Shown here: in pieces, positions 33,828-42,929 of the stretch
Numbering within the stretch: position 1 is the stretch's first letter
How the letters are laid out: each line of letters opens with the position of its first letter
Origin: Mycoplasmatota bacterium
Lineage (GTDB): Bacteria; Bacillota_I; Bacilli_A; Haloplasmatales; Haloplasmataceae
DNA length: 64,000 nucleotides
Direction: 5' to 3'
Assembly (NCBI GenBank): GCA_018394295.1
Contig: CP074573.1
Coordinates: forward strand, 2,587,684 to 2,651,683
Position numbers and translations under genes: made by a program
The notes under the pieces: generated by a model
What the model saw: only the letters and a program-made list of their open reading frames with translations
The model's database searches: none
Told to the model about the DNA's origin: nothing

Positions 33828-35267
33828 TTATATCATATCCTCCTCTTTAAATGCTTTGGTTCGTGTAAAGTTCCAAGTTGAAACCGTTCCAATAATTAAG
33901 AATATGATTATTGAAAACACAGATGCCATATTATACATACGAATATTAGGATCTACTGTTAATTTATATATCCATGTTATTAATAAATCAGTACTTCCTG
34001 CATATGCAGCTCCTGGTGATCCACCAGGACCTCCACCTGTTAAGAAATAGATAACGCCAAAATTATTAAAATTAGTTGCGACTGTCATTATTAATAGAGG
34101 AGCAGTCATATATAAAACTAATGGAAATGTAATATGGAAGAATTTCTGTTTACTATTTGCGCCATCAATATCTGCTGCTTCATATAGTTCTTTATTTATA
34201 CTTGTCATAACCCCAGTTAATAATGCCATAAAGTATGGATACCCCAACCATATATTAATCAGAATTACCGTTCCTCTAGCTAAATTAGGACGCATGATAT
34301 CTTCTAACCATCTTAAACGTTCAACAATAATTCCTGATTCAAGTAAAAAGTTATTCATAAATCCATATTCATGGAACATCATTTTAAATATTAATAAACT
34401 TACCATCCCTGGAATTGCCCATGGAATAATTAATAATGTTCTCCAAAAGACAGTAAATCTTACTCTTTTATTGTTAATGATTAAAGCTTGAATAAATCCA
34501 CCAAAGAAACAAGTGGCTGAAGATATAATCGTCCAAACAATTGTCCAAGTGAATACCTTTTTAAAGGCTACACTAAAGTTAATTGTTCCACTACCAAATC
34601 CAAATATATTGATAAAATTCTTCAACCCAACCCATTGAACAAGTGAATCTGGTGGGAGATTTTGTTTATTATAATTCGTAAAGGCTACAATAAAACCAAA
34701 TAAAATCGGCATTATTGATATCAGTAAAACTAATATCAAAGATGGTGTTAAAATGATATAAGGGAATCCATTTCTCCATACTTTTTTAAAGTAATCTTTA
34801 CTTGATAATCTCACACCTGTTTTTTTATAATTATATGAGCTAACAAAAGCATCTTTTACTGACCATATTAAGATAATTAGGAAAAGTAATAACACGATTG
34901 TAGAAATTAATCCTTCTAACATTAAAGTGTCTGATACATCACCCTTAACTTCAAGAAAAAAGGGTGGTACAGAAATCTCTTCTAGTCCAGTCACACGTTC
35001 TCCTAATGTAGTTAATCCCCACAAGCCGCGCAAGAAGAATCCTGAATCTCTTAAATGTGTCACGCCACCTTTAAAGTATTTACCGGTTAATAACTCTATC
35101 ATCACTGCGATAAATTGAAATGAAAAGAAAAATAAAGCTTTTCCAAATTCTTTATTTAATAATTGTCCAGAACCCCACACAATTGCTGAAGCTAGACCTT
35201 TTAAAGAATCTGTTATATTAGTGAAAATTAATCTAAAAAAATTAACGATTGATTTAATAAACTTCAT
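33828..35267 (-). CDS. malF: Maltodextrin ABC permease MalF
   Basis: Permease partner of MalG, 479 residues from ATG 35267, chosen because AGAGGTGAG lies just before it. The N-terminus has additional helices (LFFFSFQFIAVMIELL and LEGLISTIVLLLFLIILIW). The core has PYIILTPSLILVLLISIMPILFGFIVAFTNY, RTLLIIPWAIPGMVSLLIFK, the EAA loop KELYEAADIDGANSKQKFFHITFPLV and FLTGGGPGGSPGAAYAGSTDLLITWIY, characteristic of MalF/GanP-type permeases. It follows malE across a hairpin (35297-35324) and overlaps the operon organisation malE-malF-malG. Confidence 0.93.
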   Translation of the reverse strand: MKFIKSIVNFFRLIFTNITDSLKGLASAIVWGSGQLLNKEFGKALFFFSFQFIAVMIELLTGKYFKGGVTHLRDSGFFLRGLWGLTTLGERVTGLEEISVPPFFLEVKGDVSDTLMLEGLISTIVLLLFLIILIWSVKDAFVSSYNYKKTGVRLSSKDYFKKVWRNGFPYIILTPSLILVLLISIMPILFGFIVAFTNYNKQNLPPDSLVQWVGLKNFINIFGFGSGTINFSVAFKKVFTWTIVWTIISSATCFFGGFIQALIINNKRVRFTVFWRTLLIIPWAIPGMVSLLIFKMMFHEYGFMNNFLLESGIIVERLRWLEDIMRPNLARGTVILINIWLGYPYFMALLTGVMTSINKELYEAADIDGANSKQKFFHITFPLVLYMTAPLLIMTVATNFNNFGVIYFLTGGGPGGSPGAAYAGSTDLLITWIYKLTVDPNIRMYNMASVFSIIIFLIIGTVSTWNFTRTKAFKEEDMI

Positions 35268-35296
35268 ATTGCTCACCTCTGTCAAAATGGATAAAA

Positions 35297-35324
35297 TCAT
35301 GGTCATGTATTCGCATGACCATGA
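35297..35324 (-). terminator. Intercistronic hairpin between malE and malF
   Basis: Perfect 11-bp stem TCATGGTCATG / CATGACCATGA with a 6-nt loop and a weak ATTTTAT behind. It probably stabilises malE mRNA or partly stops transcription so that more receptor than permease is made. Confidence 0.7.
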
Positions 35325-35330
35325 AGTAGT

Positions 35331-36776
35331 TTATTCAGAAAGATTTAATAAATCGTTATATCCTTTTAGTGTTAATTCTGCAACTTTTCTTGCTAATTCA
35401 TCAGCTGATTTATTTGTATAATCTAAGACTTTACCATCTTCTTCTGTAGTTCCATTCCAAGCATCACTATACATAGGTCCTGCAACTGTCCAGAAGAATC
35501 CCATTTGTGTAATAATAGGCATTGGTTCAGAAAATTCTAATTGATCTACGACACCTGTTAAATAAGGATCGTCATCTAATGATACAATTTGCTCTTTTCC
35601 GTCTTTTAATACTGGATCTCCATTTTCATCTTTAATCACATATTTAATGTTTTCAGTGTTTTTCAATGTTGGAAGTTTACCAGTTTCTTCATACATAATA
35701 GACATTCCTTCATCAGAAATCATAAATTCAGCAAATTTTAAAGCCGCTTTTTGTCTTTCAGCAGGTGCCCCACGATAAACAGCAGCTACTTGTACACCAG
35801 AGAATGTATAAGGTTGTTCATCTTTACCATTTACATTAAGTGTAGGGAATTTCATAACACCAAAATTAATGTCACTATCTTTATATCGACTAATACTCCA
35901 TGGACCATCAATCGTATAAGCTAATTTCCCTGCTTCAAATAATCCTTTAACCCAATCACCATTAAGTGTACCTGAGTCTTTATTAAGATAATTTGTTCTA
36001 ATTTCTCTTGCTTTTGTTAAAGCAGCAATCATCTCAGGTGAATTAAAGTTTGGTTGAGTTGGATCTAAATGATTATCACCAAATAACTTAAATCCATGTG
36101 CTGTAGATAACCAGTGCATATCATAAGCATTACCAACATCAGCACCAAACCATAATTTAGGATTTCCATCTTCATCTACTGTATCGTAGTCATTGTAAGT
36201 TGCAGCTTTTTCAAATATCTCTTCAAATGTTGCTGCTGGTACTTCAGAACCAGTATGCTCAAGCAATAAATCTTTATTATAGAATACTGCTAGTGATTCT
36301 CCAGAGATAGGGAAAGCAAATGTATATTTATTTGATTCTTCTGCATTACATGCTTCTTGTTCTAATCCTGCTATATCATAACATACAGATACTGTATTAA
36401 CAGCAGACTCAATTATTCTATTTTGAATATTTTCTTTATATTTACCACCAACTGGTAATAATAATCCTTTTTCTAATGCAGCACCGATATGATCATGAGG
36501 CATTACAAATACATCTGCACCTAATCCTGCAGGTCCTGCTAATTCCATTTTTTGTCTTACATCTACTGAACCAACTTTATTAAACTTTACAATAATATCT
36601 GGGTTTTGCTCTTCAAAAGCATCAATTAAAGCGTCTGCCCACTCCTCATCATCAGCCCAAAATGTTATCACTGTTTTGTTTTCTAAGGAAAAATCGATTT
36701 CAGTACCTAGTAAAGTACATCCATTAAGTGCAATTGCTAAAAACATTAGACAAAATAAACTTGTTATTTTTTTCAT
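35331..36776 (-). CDS. malE: Maltodextrin-binding lipoprotein MalE
   Basis: Extracellular solute-binding protein (family 1), 481 residues from ATG 36776, preceded by GGAGGG. The signal peptide ends in a lipobox LNGC, so it is lipid-anchored. TVITFWADDEEWADALIDAFEEQNPDIIVKFNKV opens the mature domain, and VFVMPHDHIGAALEKGLLLPV, YTIDGPWSISRYKDSDINFGVMKFPTL and VAAVYRGAPAERQKAALKFAEFM are typical maltodextrin receptor stretches. It is co-transcribed with the upstream starch-binding protein gene (16 bp gap) and with malFG. Its length exceeds that of enteric MalE by about 80 residues. Confidence 0.93.
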   Translation of the reverse strand: MKKITSLFCLMFLAIALNGCTLLGTEIDFSLENKTVITFWADDEEWADALIDAFEEQNPDIIVKFNKVGSVDVRQKMELAGPAGLGADVFVMPHDHIGAALEKGLLLPVGGKYKENIQNRIIESAVNTVSVCYDIAGLEQEACNAEESNKYTFAFPISGESLAVFYNKDLLLEHTGSEVPAATFEEIFEKAATYNDYDTVDEDGNPKLWFGADVGNAYDMHWLSTAHGFKLFGDNHLDPTQPNFNSPEMIAALTKAREIRTNYLNKDSGTLNGDWVKGLFEAGKLAYTIDGPWSISRYKDSDINFGVMKFPTLNVNGKDEQPYTFSGVQVAAVYRGAPAERQKAALKFAEFMISDEGMSIMYEETGKLPTLKNTENIKYVIKDENGDPVLKDGKEQIVSLDDDPYLTGVVDQLEFSEPMPIITQMGFFWTVAGPMYSDAWNGTTEEDGKVLDYTNKSADELARKVAELTLKGYNDLLNLSE

Positions 36777-36792
36777 ATTTTTCCCTCCTCTT

Positions 36793-38313
36793 CTATTTCT
36801 TTTTAACGAAGTAAACACCAGCACCAGCTAATAATGCAACTACAATTAGTGCAAATGGCCAGTAAACTAGAACATTACTTTCAACAACTACTGTAATTGT
36901 CGCAGTTGATACATTACCAAAGTCATCTTCTGCATAGTAAGTAACAGTATATTCACCAGGTTTTGCTGTATTAACAATACCTTCTGCTTTTATTGTTTGG
37001 ATGATTACACCATTATCTAATGCTTTAACTTCAGGTTTATCAATCGTTTTAGCACCTTGTTTTACATGAATCTCTTTATCATTTTCATCTATTTGAATGA
37101 TAGGCGCTTCAGTATCAGGAATAACAATTCCTTTTGAAACAGTTTCATCTCCTAATTTCCCTTGATGTATATATGAAATGGTATATGTTTTTGTAATATC
37201 AATATTCTCTACTAAAAATTTAAATTCAGCAGCACTTGTTGATTTTGAATCATAACCAATTTGATTTATTTTTAATTCATTTCCATCTTCATCTTTAATA
37301 GAATATTTTGTTACATCTGGACCTGTTGTTGGGTCATAACTTACATCTTGATTAAACTTAACTGTTAATGAGTTAATTTTTTCAAACGCTGCTTCTTCTA
37401 TTTCAAATTTGAATGCATTTGCTACAAACAATTCATAATCAGTTAAGAATTCAGCTTCACCTTGTGATATAAATAAGACTTTATGTCCTGAACCTTTGAT
37501 ATCAGAAACATTAATTAATCTATCTCCATTTGTTTTATAGGTATTTCCATTTTCATCTACGTACTCTTCATTAACATCGCTTATCCAAGCATCATCTTTA
37601 GCAGACCAATCTGGTTTTCTAATGATAAATCCAATTTCATCAGCTGAAGCAGCATCAATATTAAATACAGCTATCTTGAAGATATTTGGATCTATTCCAC
37701 CATCTAAACCAAGATTATATGAAAAGGCAACATCATCTTTATCAATATTACTTCCCCATGACCAAATGTCCCATTCAGCATAATCGCCTGCTGGTCTATA
37801 GTATACAACAAATAATTTTCCTGAATCATCTACATTTACGTTTTCTTCTTGATAAACTTCATTTGAACCTTGGAAAACATAAACTGTTAAATCAGTTAAA
37901 GTTCCATCTTTTATTTTAGTAACATCAATAAATTTATTATCTATTCCATCTGTATTATCAGAATCAATTCCATCTTTATAGTCCCAACCTGCAGCAGGAT
38001 GTGGAATTAAACCAATTTGATCATCGGCATCACATGGATTCACTTTTATTGTTGCCGTTCCACCAAATGGACCTTCTGTTACTGGAACTCCATCAGTACT
38101 TCCATTTGTTCCAGTACCCCAAGTGTGTAATAACATGTCTGTATATTCGTATTCATCATCCCATCTAAGATAATGAACTGTTACATCGACTAGTGTAGCA
38201 GAACTAGCATCACATGTTGTGGCTGAATCTTCTGCCTGAACTGTCACATTAATCATTAATAAATATGCAAAAACAAATGACATAATTAAATATGATAGTT
38301 TTTTAATTTTCAT
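36793..38313 (-). CDS. Surface starch-binding protein with CBM41-like domains
   Basis: Non-enzymatic 506-residue surface protein. After a signal peptide come two pullulanase-type carbohydrate-binding (CBM41/PUD) domains: VTVHYLRWDDEYEYTDMLLHTWG and LFVVYYRPAGDYAEWDIWSWG, each followed by the IGLIP/IGFIIRK strand. Then follow an unassigned beta domain, an Ig-like domain (DTEAPIIQIDENDKEIHVKQG...GEYTVTYYAEDDFGNVSTATITV), a membrane helix (VYWPFALIVVALLAGAGVYFV) and KKK. There is no LPXTG and no catalytic GH13 part. It should hold starch or pullulan at the cell surface for the amylase, pullulanase and MalE. It is the first gene of the malEFG operon, with a cre-like site 47 bp upstream. Confidence 0.85.
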   Translation of the reverse strand: MKIKKLSYLIMSFVFAYLLMINVTVQAEDSATTCDASSATLVDVTVHYLRWDDEYEYTDMLLHTWGTGTNGSTDGVPVTEGPFGGTATIKVNPCDADDQIGLIPHPAAGWDYKDGIDSDNTDGIDNKFIDVTKIKDGTLTDLTVYVFQGSNEVYQEENVNVDDSGKLFVVYYRPAGDYAEWDIWSWGSNIDKDDVAFSYNLGLDGGIDPNIFKIAVFNIDAASADEIGFIIRKPDWSAKDDAWISDVNEEYVDENGNTYKTNGDRLINVSDIKGSGHKVLFISQGEAEFLTDYELFVANAFKFEIEEAAFEKINSLTVKFNQDVSYDPTTGPDVTKYSIKDEDGNELKINQIGYDSKSTSAAEFKFLVENIDITKTYTISYIHQGKLGDETVSKGIVIPDTEAPIIQIDENDKEIHVKQGAKTIDKPEVKALDNGVIIQTIKAEGIVNTAKPGEYTVTYYAEDDFGNVSTATITVVVESNVLVYWPFALIVVALLAGAGVYFVKKK

Positions 38314-38359
38314 TTTTGTTCCTCCTCTATTCCTATGATGACTTCATTATATCAATCGA

Positions 38360-38373
38360 AGAATGCGTTTTCA
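38360..38373 (-). promoter_or_regulatory. cre/LacI-type operator, starch-binding protein-malEFG
   Basis: TGAAAACGCATTCT on the minus strand matches TGWAANCGNTNWCA at 12 of 14 positions. It lies 47 bp upstream of the start codon. Confidence 0.6.
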
Positions 38374-38398
38374 ATCAAATAGACATGTGTAACCAGTT

Positions 38399-39184
38399 TC
38401 AACTTTTTAAAATATTTTTCCGGTACATAACATACATAATTAATGGTGTTAAAAAATTCATTAATAGTGGCGTAAAAGCATAAGATTTGCTTATAAGAGT
38501 AAAGAATAACGCTAACATGCTAGGATAAGTTACTGCATACATATACATCGTAATTACTTCTTTGAAATTAGGGAATCGATGTGATCTAAATTTAAATGAC
38601 ATACTAATAAGCGCTAATAAGAATAGATAAATGAAATTCATTAATATAAATACAACATAAAGTCCCAATATCCCAAAAAAGAATAGATTATCTTTTACAC
38701 TAACAAAAATTGAATCCGCTATTTTTTTCGCTGCATCTGTAGGATTATTCATCTCATTGAGATCTTTGAAACTAAAATCATCAAATCCACTATATGTAAA
38801 GGTTAATTTAGTATTATTCACCACAACAAAATGATCCTTAAGAAAAAGGATATATTTATCACTTGTGGGTGTTTCATTTAAAAACAAGATTTCATAACCA
38901 GCATATGATAAAGCATCTGTTGGTTCATCACAAAAAAACACTTGGTTTTCAAAATAACATTCAGGTAAATCGTTACTCAACCATTCAGGGGGGGCTGTAA
39001 CAAAAGTAATTCCATAATTATCGTAATCTAGGGTATCTTTATTTAACCAATTCCAACTTAGTGGGAAATAGATAAGGATAGTAAAGAGACTTAAATGTAG
39101 AAAGGCTTTTAATAACCCAGCCTTTCTATTTTTATAGATACCTGATAATGTAAAACTATTTATAAATCCTTTGATTAATCCCAT
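38399..39184 (-). CDS. DUF1189 membrane protein (maltodextrin-cluster MalA/YvdJ type)
   Basis: 261-residue membrane protein with an N-terminal cytoplasmic segment (FINSFTLSGIYKNRKAGLLKAFLHLSLFTILIYFPLSW), an extracellular domain of about 110 residues, and four C-terminal helices. This layout fits DUF1189 proteins, which occur in maltodextrin clusters of Firmicutes (streptococcal malA, B. subtilis yvdJ). Their molecular role is unknown. It sits between the alpha-amylase gene (109 bp gap) and the starch-binding protein gene (85 bp gap), all in the same direction. Confidence 0.75.
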   Translation of the reverse strand: MGLIKGFINSFTLSGIYKNRKAGLLKAFLHLSLFTILIYFPLSWNWLNKDTLDYDNYGITFVTAPPEWLSNDLPECYFENQVFFCDEPTDALSYAGYEILFLNETPTSDKYILFLKDHFVVVNNTKLTFTYSGFDDFSFKDLNEMNNPTDAAKKIADSIFVSVKDNLFFFGILGLYVVFILMNFIYLFLLALISMSFKFRSHRFPNFKEVITMYMYAVTYPSMLALFFTLISKSYAFTPLLMNFLTPLIMYVMYRKNILKS

Positions 39185-39293
39185 GCGTTAACACCTACTC
39201 TTTCACATAATCTTTGATTAGTTTTTTAGGAATTTGATAAATAATTGTTGAACGTGGACTAATTTTTCCTGTATTCTTGTAATCATTTCCGAT

Positions 39294-40811
39294 TTATTGA
39301 TATAATATCCCTAATTTTTCACTATTTTTAAATGTCAAATCTAATTCTTCATTATTAACATTGTGGACAACTAACACGGCATCTTTTCTTTTTGGATTAT
39401 CAAACAAGCGCACAAATGATTGAAAATTCCGTTTACCCACACTATAAAAATGCATAGAACCATCATGTAATGCTAGTGAAGAACTTCTTAAATTAATTAA
39501 TGTTTTATAGTGATTTAATAAAGAATGTGGATCTTGTAATTGCTCATCAACAGGTTTTACTGTTTGATTAAAATTGTTATTTGTATACCATGTAGCATTT
39601 AGATTCCCCTCATCTTTTGACCATAACATCGGGGTTCTTAGTGGTTTATCATAATCTGGAGCACCATAACGCTCACCTTCCATCCCAATTTCTTCTCCAT
39701 AATAAATAAATGGATTTCCTGGTAATGTTAACAGCATTTCTGCAGCTAGTCTCATTCTACTTTCATTACCATCTAAAAGTGAAGCAATTCTTGCTTTAGG
39801 TTCTTTATTATTACCATCATGATTGGATAAGAATGGTGCATCTATAAAATCTTTATTATACTCACTAAAACTTTCATGTTGTCTGATGATGGTTTTAGCA
39901 TAATTTGAATTGTAAGAATATAAGCTATTAATAATTAAATCACTGATATCAAAATTAAAGTTTGAATCTAATCCATAATAGAAAGGGGACATTAGTACAT
40001 AATCTGTCCAAGCTTCACCTACTAAATAGGCATCAGGATAATTTTCAGTTAAAGAATCTTTAAATTCTTTCCACCACATCATATTTTTAGCAAGTGGTTT
40101 AATATTACTTGGATATTCATTAATCCCATATTGATGTAAAACAGCATCTAAACGGAATCCATCAACACCAATACTCAACCAATAATTAGCAATTGATTTT
40201 ATTTCTTCACGAACTTTAGGATTTTCCATATTTAAATCTGGCATTTCATTTGAAAAATACCCAGCATAATATAAATTATTTGTTAAATTAGCATGCCAAA
40301 TATTTTGATTCCATGCTCCCAATTTTCCATATCTTTCATCATTTTCATCGATCCATGTATAGTAATTATGGTATTTACTATCAACTTCAATTGATTTTTG
40401 AAACCATTCATGATCCTTACTGGTATGATTAAATGGAATATCGAGAATAATTTTAATGTCTCTTTCTTTTGCTTCATCTAATAAATTGAGAAAGTCTAGC
40501 AACGTACCATATTCTTCATTAATCTTTAAATAGTTTTTTACATCATAGCCATGATAACTATCTGATTCAAATATTGGCATTAACCAAATTCCCTCAATCC
40601 CTAGTTCTTTTAGATAATCTAATTTACTGATAACACCGTTTAAATCACCTATTTTATCCCCATCACTATCAGCAAAAGATCTTACAAACAATTCATAATA
40701 AACGCCTGTTTTTGTACCTTGTAAATCTATATCTGATACCCTGTCCTTTTTACAAGAGGTCATCATAAGAACTGATATCATTATCAACATAAAACTAAAA
40801 ATCTTTTTCAT
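39294..40811 (-). CDS. Extracellular alpha-amylase lipoprotein (GH13)
   Basis: GH13 glycosidase of 505 residues with a lipoprotein signal peptide (MMTSC, Cys20), so it works on the outer face of the membrane. The four conserved regions are visible: I DIPFNHTS, II GFRLDAVLH (nucleophile Asp), III LVGEAW (acid Glu), IV FLSNHDGNN. It starts VYYELFVRSFADSDGDKIGDLNGVISKLDYLKELGIEGIWLMPI, as in small cell-bound amylases and oligosaccharide-releasing enzymes. The expected role is to cut starch or maltodextrins into oligosaccharides for MalE. It shares a divergent promoter region and a cre-like site (40876-40889) with the neopullulanase gene. Confidence 0.9.
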   Translation of the reverse strand: MKKIFSFMLIMISVLMMTSCKKDRVSDIDLQGTKTGVYYELFVRSFADSDGDKIGDLNGVISKLDYLKELGIEGIWLMPIFESDSYHGYDVKNYLKINEEYGTLLDFLNLLDEAKERDIKIILDIPFNHTSKDHEWFQKSIEVDSKYHNYYTWIDENDERYGKLGAWNQNIWHANLTNNLYYAGYFSNEMPDLNMENPKVREEIKSIANYWLSIGVDGFRLDAVLHQYGINEYPSNIKPLAKNMMWWKEFKDSLTENYPDAYLVGEAWTDYVLMSPFYYGLDSNFNFDISDLIINSLYSYNSNYAKTIIRQHESFSEYNKDFIDAPFLSNHDGNNKEPKARIASLLDGNESRMRLAAEMLLTLPGNPFIYYGEEIGMEGERYGAPDYDKPLRTPMLWSKDEGNLNATWYTNNNFNQTVKPVDEQLQDPHSLLNHYKTLINLRSSSLALHDGSMHFYSVGKRNFQSFVRLFDNPKRKDAVLVVHNVNNEELDLTFKNSEKLGILYQ

Positions 40812-40875
40812 ATATACACCTCAATTATTATTTTTTTCATACCTATCATAACATAAACAATTTCATAAATTAATA

Positions 40876-40889
40876 TGTAAGCAATTTCA
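40876..40889. promoter_or_regulatory. cre/LacI-type operator between amylase and neopullulanase
   Basis: TGTAAGCAATTTCA matches TGWAANCGNTNWCA at 13 of 14 positions and sits inside the near-palindrome ATATGTAAGCAATTTCATAT. It lies between two divergent genes and can serve both. Confidence 0.65.
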
Positions 40890-40961
40890 TATTTGAATCC
40901 AATAAATATACCGAAAGAATCATAAAATAAAATATGTATCCTTTTACATACCTATTTTTAA

Positions 40962-40990
40962 TTGACAGTAACTTAATCTTAATCTATAAT
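40962..40990 (+). promoter_or_regulatory. Consensus promoter of the neopullulanase gene
   Basis: TTGACA (40962-40967), 17 bp, TATAAT (40985-40990), 23 bp before the start codon. Confidence 0.9.
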
Positions 40991-41013
40991 TCGTCTTGAA
41001 AGGAGCAAATGAT

Positions 41014-42867
41014 ATGACAATTAATCTAGCAGCAATTTATCATGAAGGTAAAAGTAAGTTTGCCTATGCCTATGACAAAGAAACCGTTCATATTCGTTTA
41101 AGAACAGCAAAAAATGACCTTGATAATGTTAAAATTATTTATGGAGACCCATTTAATTGGGGACCTAAAAAGGATAAAAATAATAGTGATGACACAAATG
41201 CTTATGAATGGAAAAATGAGAATAATAAAGAATTATTAATGAAAAAAGAATATTCTACTCACTTGCATGATTTTTGGTTTATTCCTATTAAGCCTAAATA
41301 TAGACGTACTAAATACTGCTTTATTCTAGAAAAAGATAATGAAAAATTATTATATGGTGCTAAGTCAATTGAAGATCTAACAATCTATCCAGAAAAAGAA
41401 AAGGATCTTTTTAATTACTTTAATTTCCCTTTTATTAATCCTATAGATATATTTAAAGCACCTGCTTGGGCTAAAGAAACCATATGGTATCAAATCTTCC
41501 CTGAACGTTTTAATAATGGAAATAAAGATAATGACCCGGCAAATACTTTAGAGTGGGGAAGCATTGAAAAAGTACGTAATGAAATGTTTTTTGGCGGAGA
41601 TTTAGAGGGTGTAATAGATAAATTAGACTATATTCAAGAATTAGGTGCAACAGGAATCTATTTCACTCCAATATTCAAATCGCCTTCTACGCATAAATAT
41701 GACACAGAAGATTATTTTCAAATTGATCCTCAATTTGGAAATCTTGATACAATGAAACGATTAGTTAAAGAAGCACACAAACGAGGAATAAAGGTCATGT
41801 TAGATGCTGTATTCAATCATTGTGGTTGGAATCATCCTTTTTTCCAAGATGTATTAGAAAATGGTGAGAATTCTCCATATAAAGATTATTTCCACATAAA
41901 AAAATTCCCTTTATTCGAAGGAAATCCTAGAGATTTTAAATTTGATGAAGAAAAAAATCCATTAAACTATGATACCTTTGCCTTTACTCCATTAATGCCA
42001 AAATGGAATACTGAAAATGAAGCATTAAAAGACTATTTATTACAGGCTGCAACCTACTGGATTAAAGAATGTGATATTGATGCCTGGAGATTAGATGTCT
42101 CAAATGAGGTTGATCACTCATTTTGGCGTGACTTTAGAAAAGCATGTGACAATGAAAAGAAAGACTTTTTCATCGTTGGGGAAAATTGGGATGAATCAAA
42201 TCCTTGGATTCAACCAGATCAAATGCAATCTGTGATGAATTATGATTTTTTATTTTCTGTATGGAACTTCTTTGGTGCGAATAATGGAAGCAGTGAAAAT
42301 TTCAAAAATGATATCAATCGATTATTAACTACTTATCCTAAACATGTTGGAGCCTACTTATTTAATTTACTAGATAGTCATGATTCAACAAGAATCTTAA
42401 CTATTTGCCAAGGAAATAAAGAAAAAGTTAAATTAGCTTATGTTTTCCAACAAACATTTGGTGGAACTCCAAGTATTTATTATGGTGGTGAAATTAGTTT
42501 AGCTGGTGGACATGACCCAGATAATCGTCGTTGTATGATATGGGGTGAAAACAAACAAGATTTAGATATGTTTAAACACCTCCAAAAATTAATTCAACTC
42601 CGAAAAACACATCCTGCCTTACGAGAAGTTGATTTAACCTGGTTAGATGTTAACAGTGATAATAATCAAATCGTTTATAAAAAAGAATCTACAGAAGAAA
42701 CAATATATGTCATCATTAATAATGAGGACTCAACAACCACGCTAGCAATTGATGAACTTATTGGTAAAAAATGTGTTGACCTATATTCAGATACCACAAA
42801 AACGATAAACAATCCGATTAAAGTAGACAATTATGGTTTCTTAATTCTAAAAATTTTAAATCAATAA
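41014..42867 (+). CDS. Neopullulanase/cyclomaltodextrinase (GH13_20)
   Basis: Cytoplasmic GH13 enzyme of 617 residues (no signal peptide; start ATG 41014 behind AAAGGAG). The N-terminal domain of about 125 residues (CBM34 type) is typical of neopullulanase/cyclomaltodextrinase/maltogenic amylase. Catalytic regions: AKETIWYQIFPERFNNGN, I DAVFNHCG, II WRLDVSNEVDH, III IVGENWDES, IV LLDSHDSTR. It degrades imported cyclodextrins, pullulan fragments and branched maltodextrins. It is the only plus-strand gene of the cluster, read divergently from the amylase and probably under the same operator. Confidence 0.92.
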   Translation: MTINLAAIYHEGKSKFAYAYDKETVHIRLRTAKNDLDNVKIIYGDPFNWGPKKDKNNSDDTNAYEWKNENNKELLMKKEYSTHLHDFWFIPIKPKYRRTKYCFILEKDNEKLLYGAKSIEDLTIYPEKEKDLFNYFNFPFINPIDIFKAPAWAKETIWYQIFPERFNNGNKDNDPANTLEWGSIEKVRNEMFFGGDLEGVIDKLDYIQELGATGIYFTPIFKSPSTHKYDTEDYFQIDPQFGNLDTMKRLVKEAHKRGIKVMLDAVFNHCGWNHPFFQDVLENGENSPYKDYFHIKKFPLFEGNPRDFKFDEEKNPLNYDTFAFTPLMPKWNTENEALKDYLLQAATYWIKECDIDAWRLDVSNEVDHSFWRDFRKACDNEKKDFFIVGENWDESNPWIQPDQMQSVMNYDFLFSVWNFFGANNGSSENFKNDINRLLTTYPKHVGAYLFNLLDSHDSTRILTICQGNKEKVKLAYVFQQTFGGTPSIYYGGEISLAGGHDPDNRRCMIWGENKQDLDMFKHLQKLIQLRKTHPALREVDLTWLDVNSDNNQIVYKKESTEETIYVIINNEDSTTTLAIDELIGKKCVDLYSDTTKTINNPIKVDNYGFLILKILNQ

Positions 42868-42880
42868 TTTACGATATTAA

Positions 42881-42909
42881 AAACTCCTCAAATCTTTGAG
42901 GAGTTTTTT
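42881..42909 (+). terminator. Terminator after the neopullulanase gene
   Basis: 12-bp stem AAACTCCTCAAA / TTTGAGGAGTTT with a 2-nt loop and six T. It also faces the converging pullulanase gene. Confidence 0.9.
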
Positions 42910-42929
42910 GACTTCTTATATATTAACAC

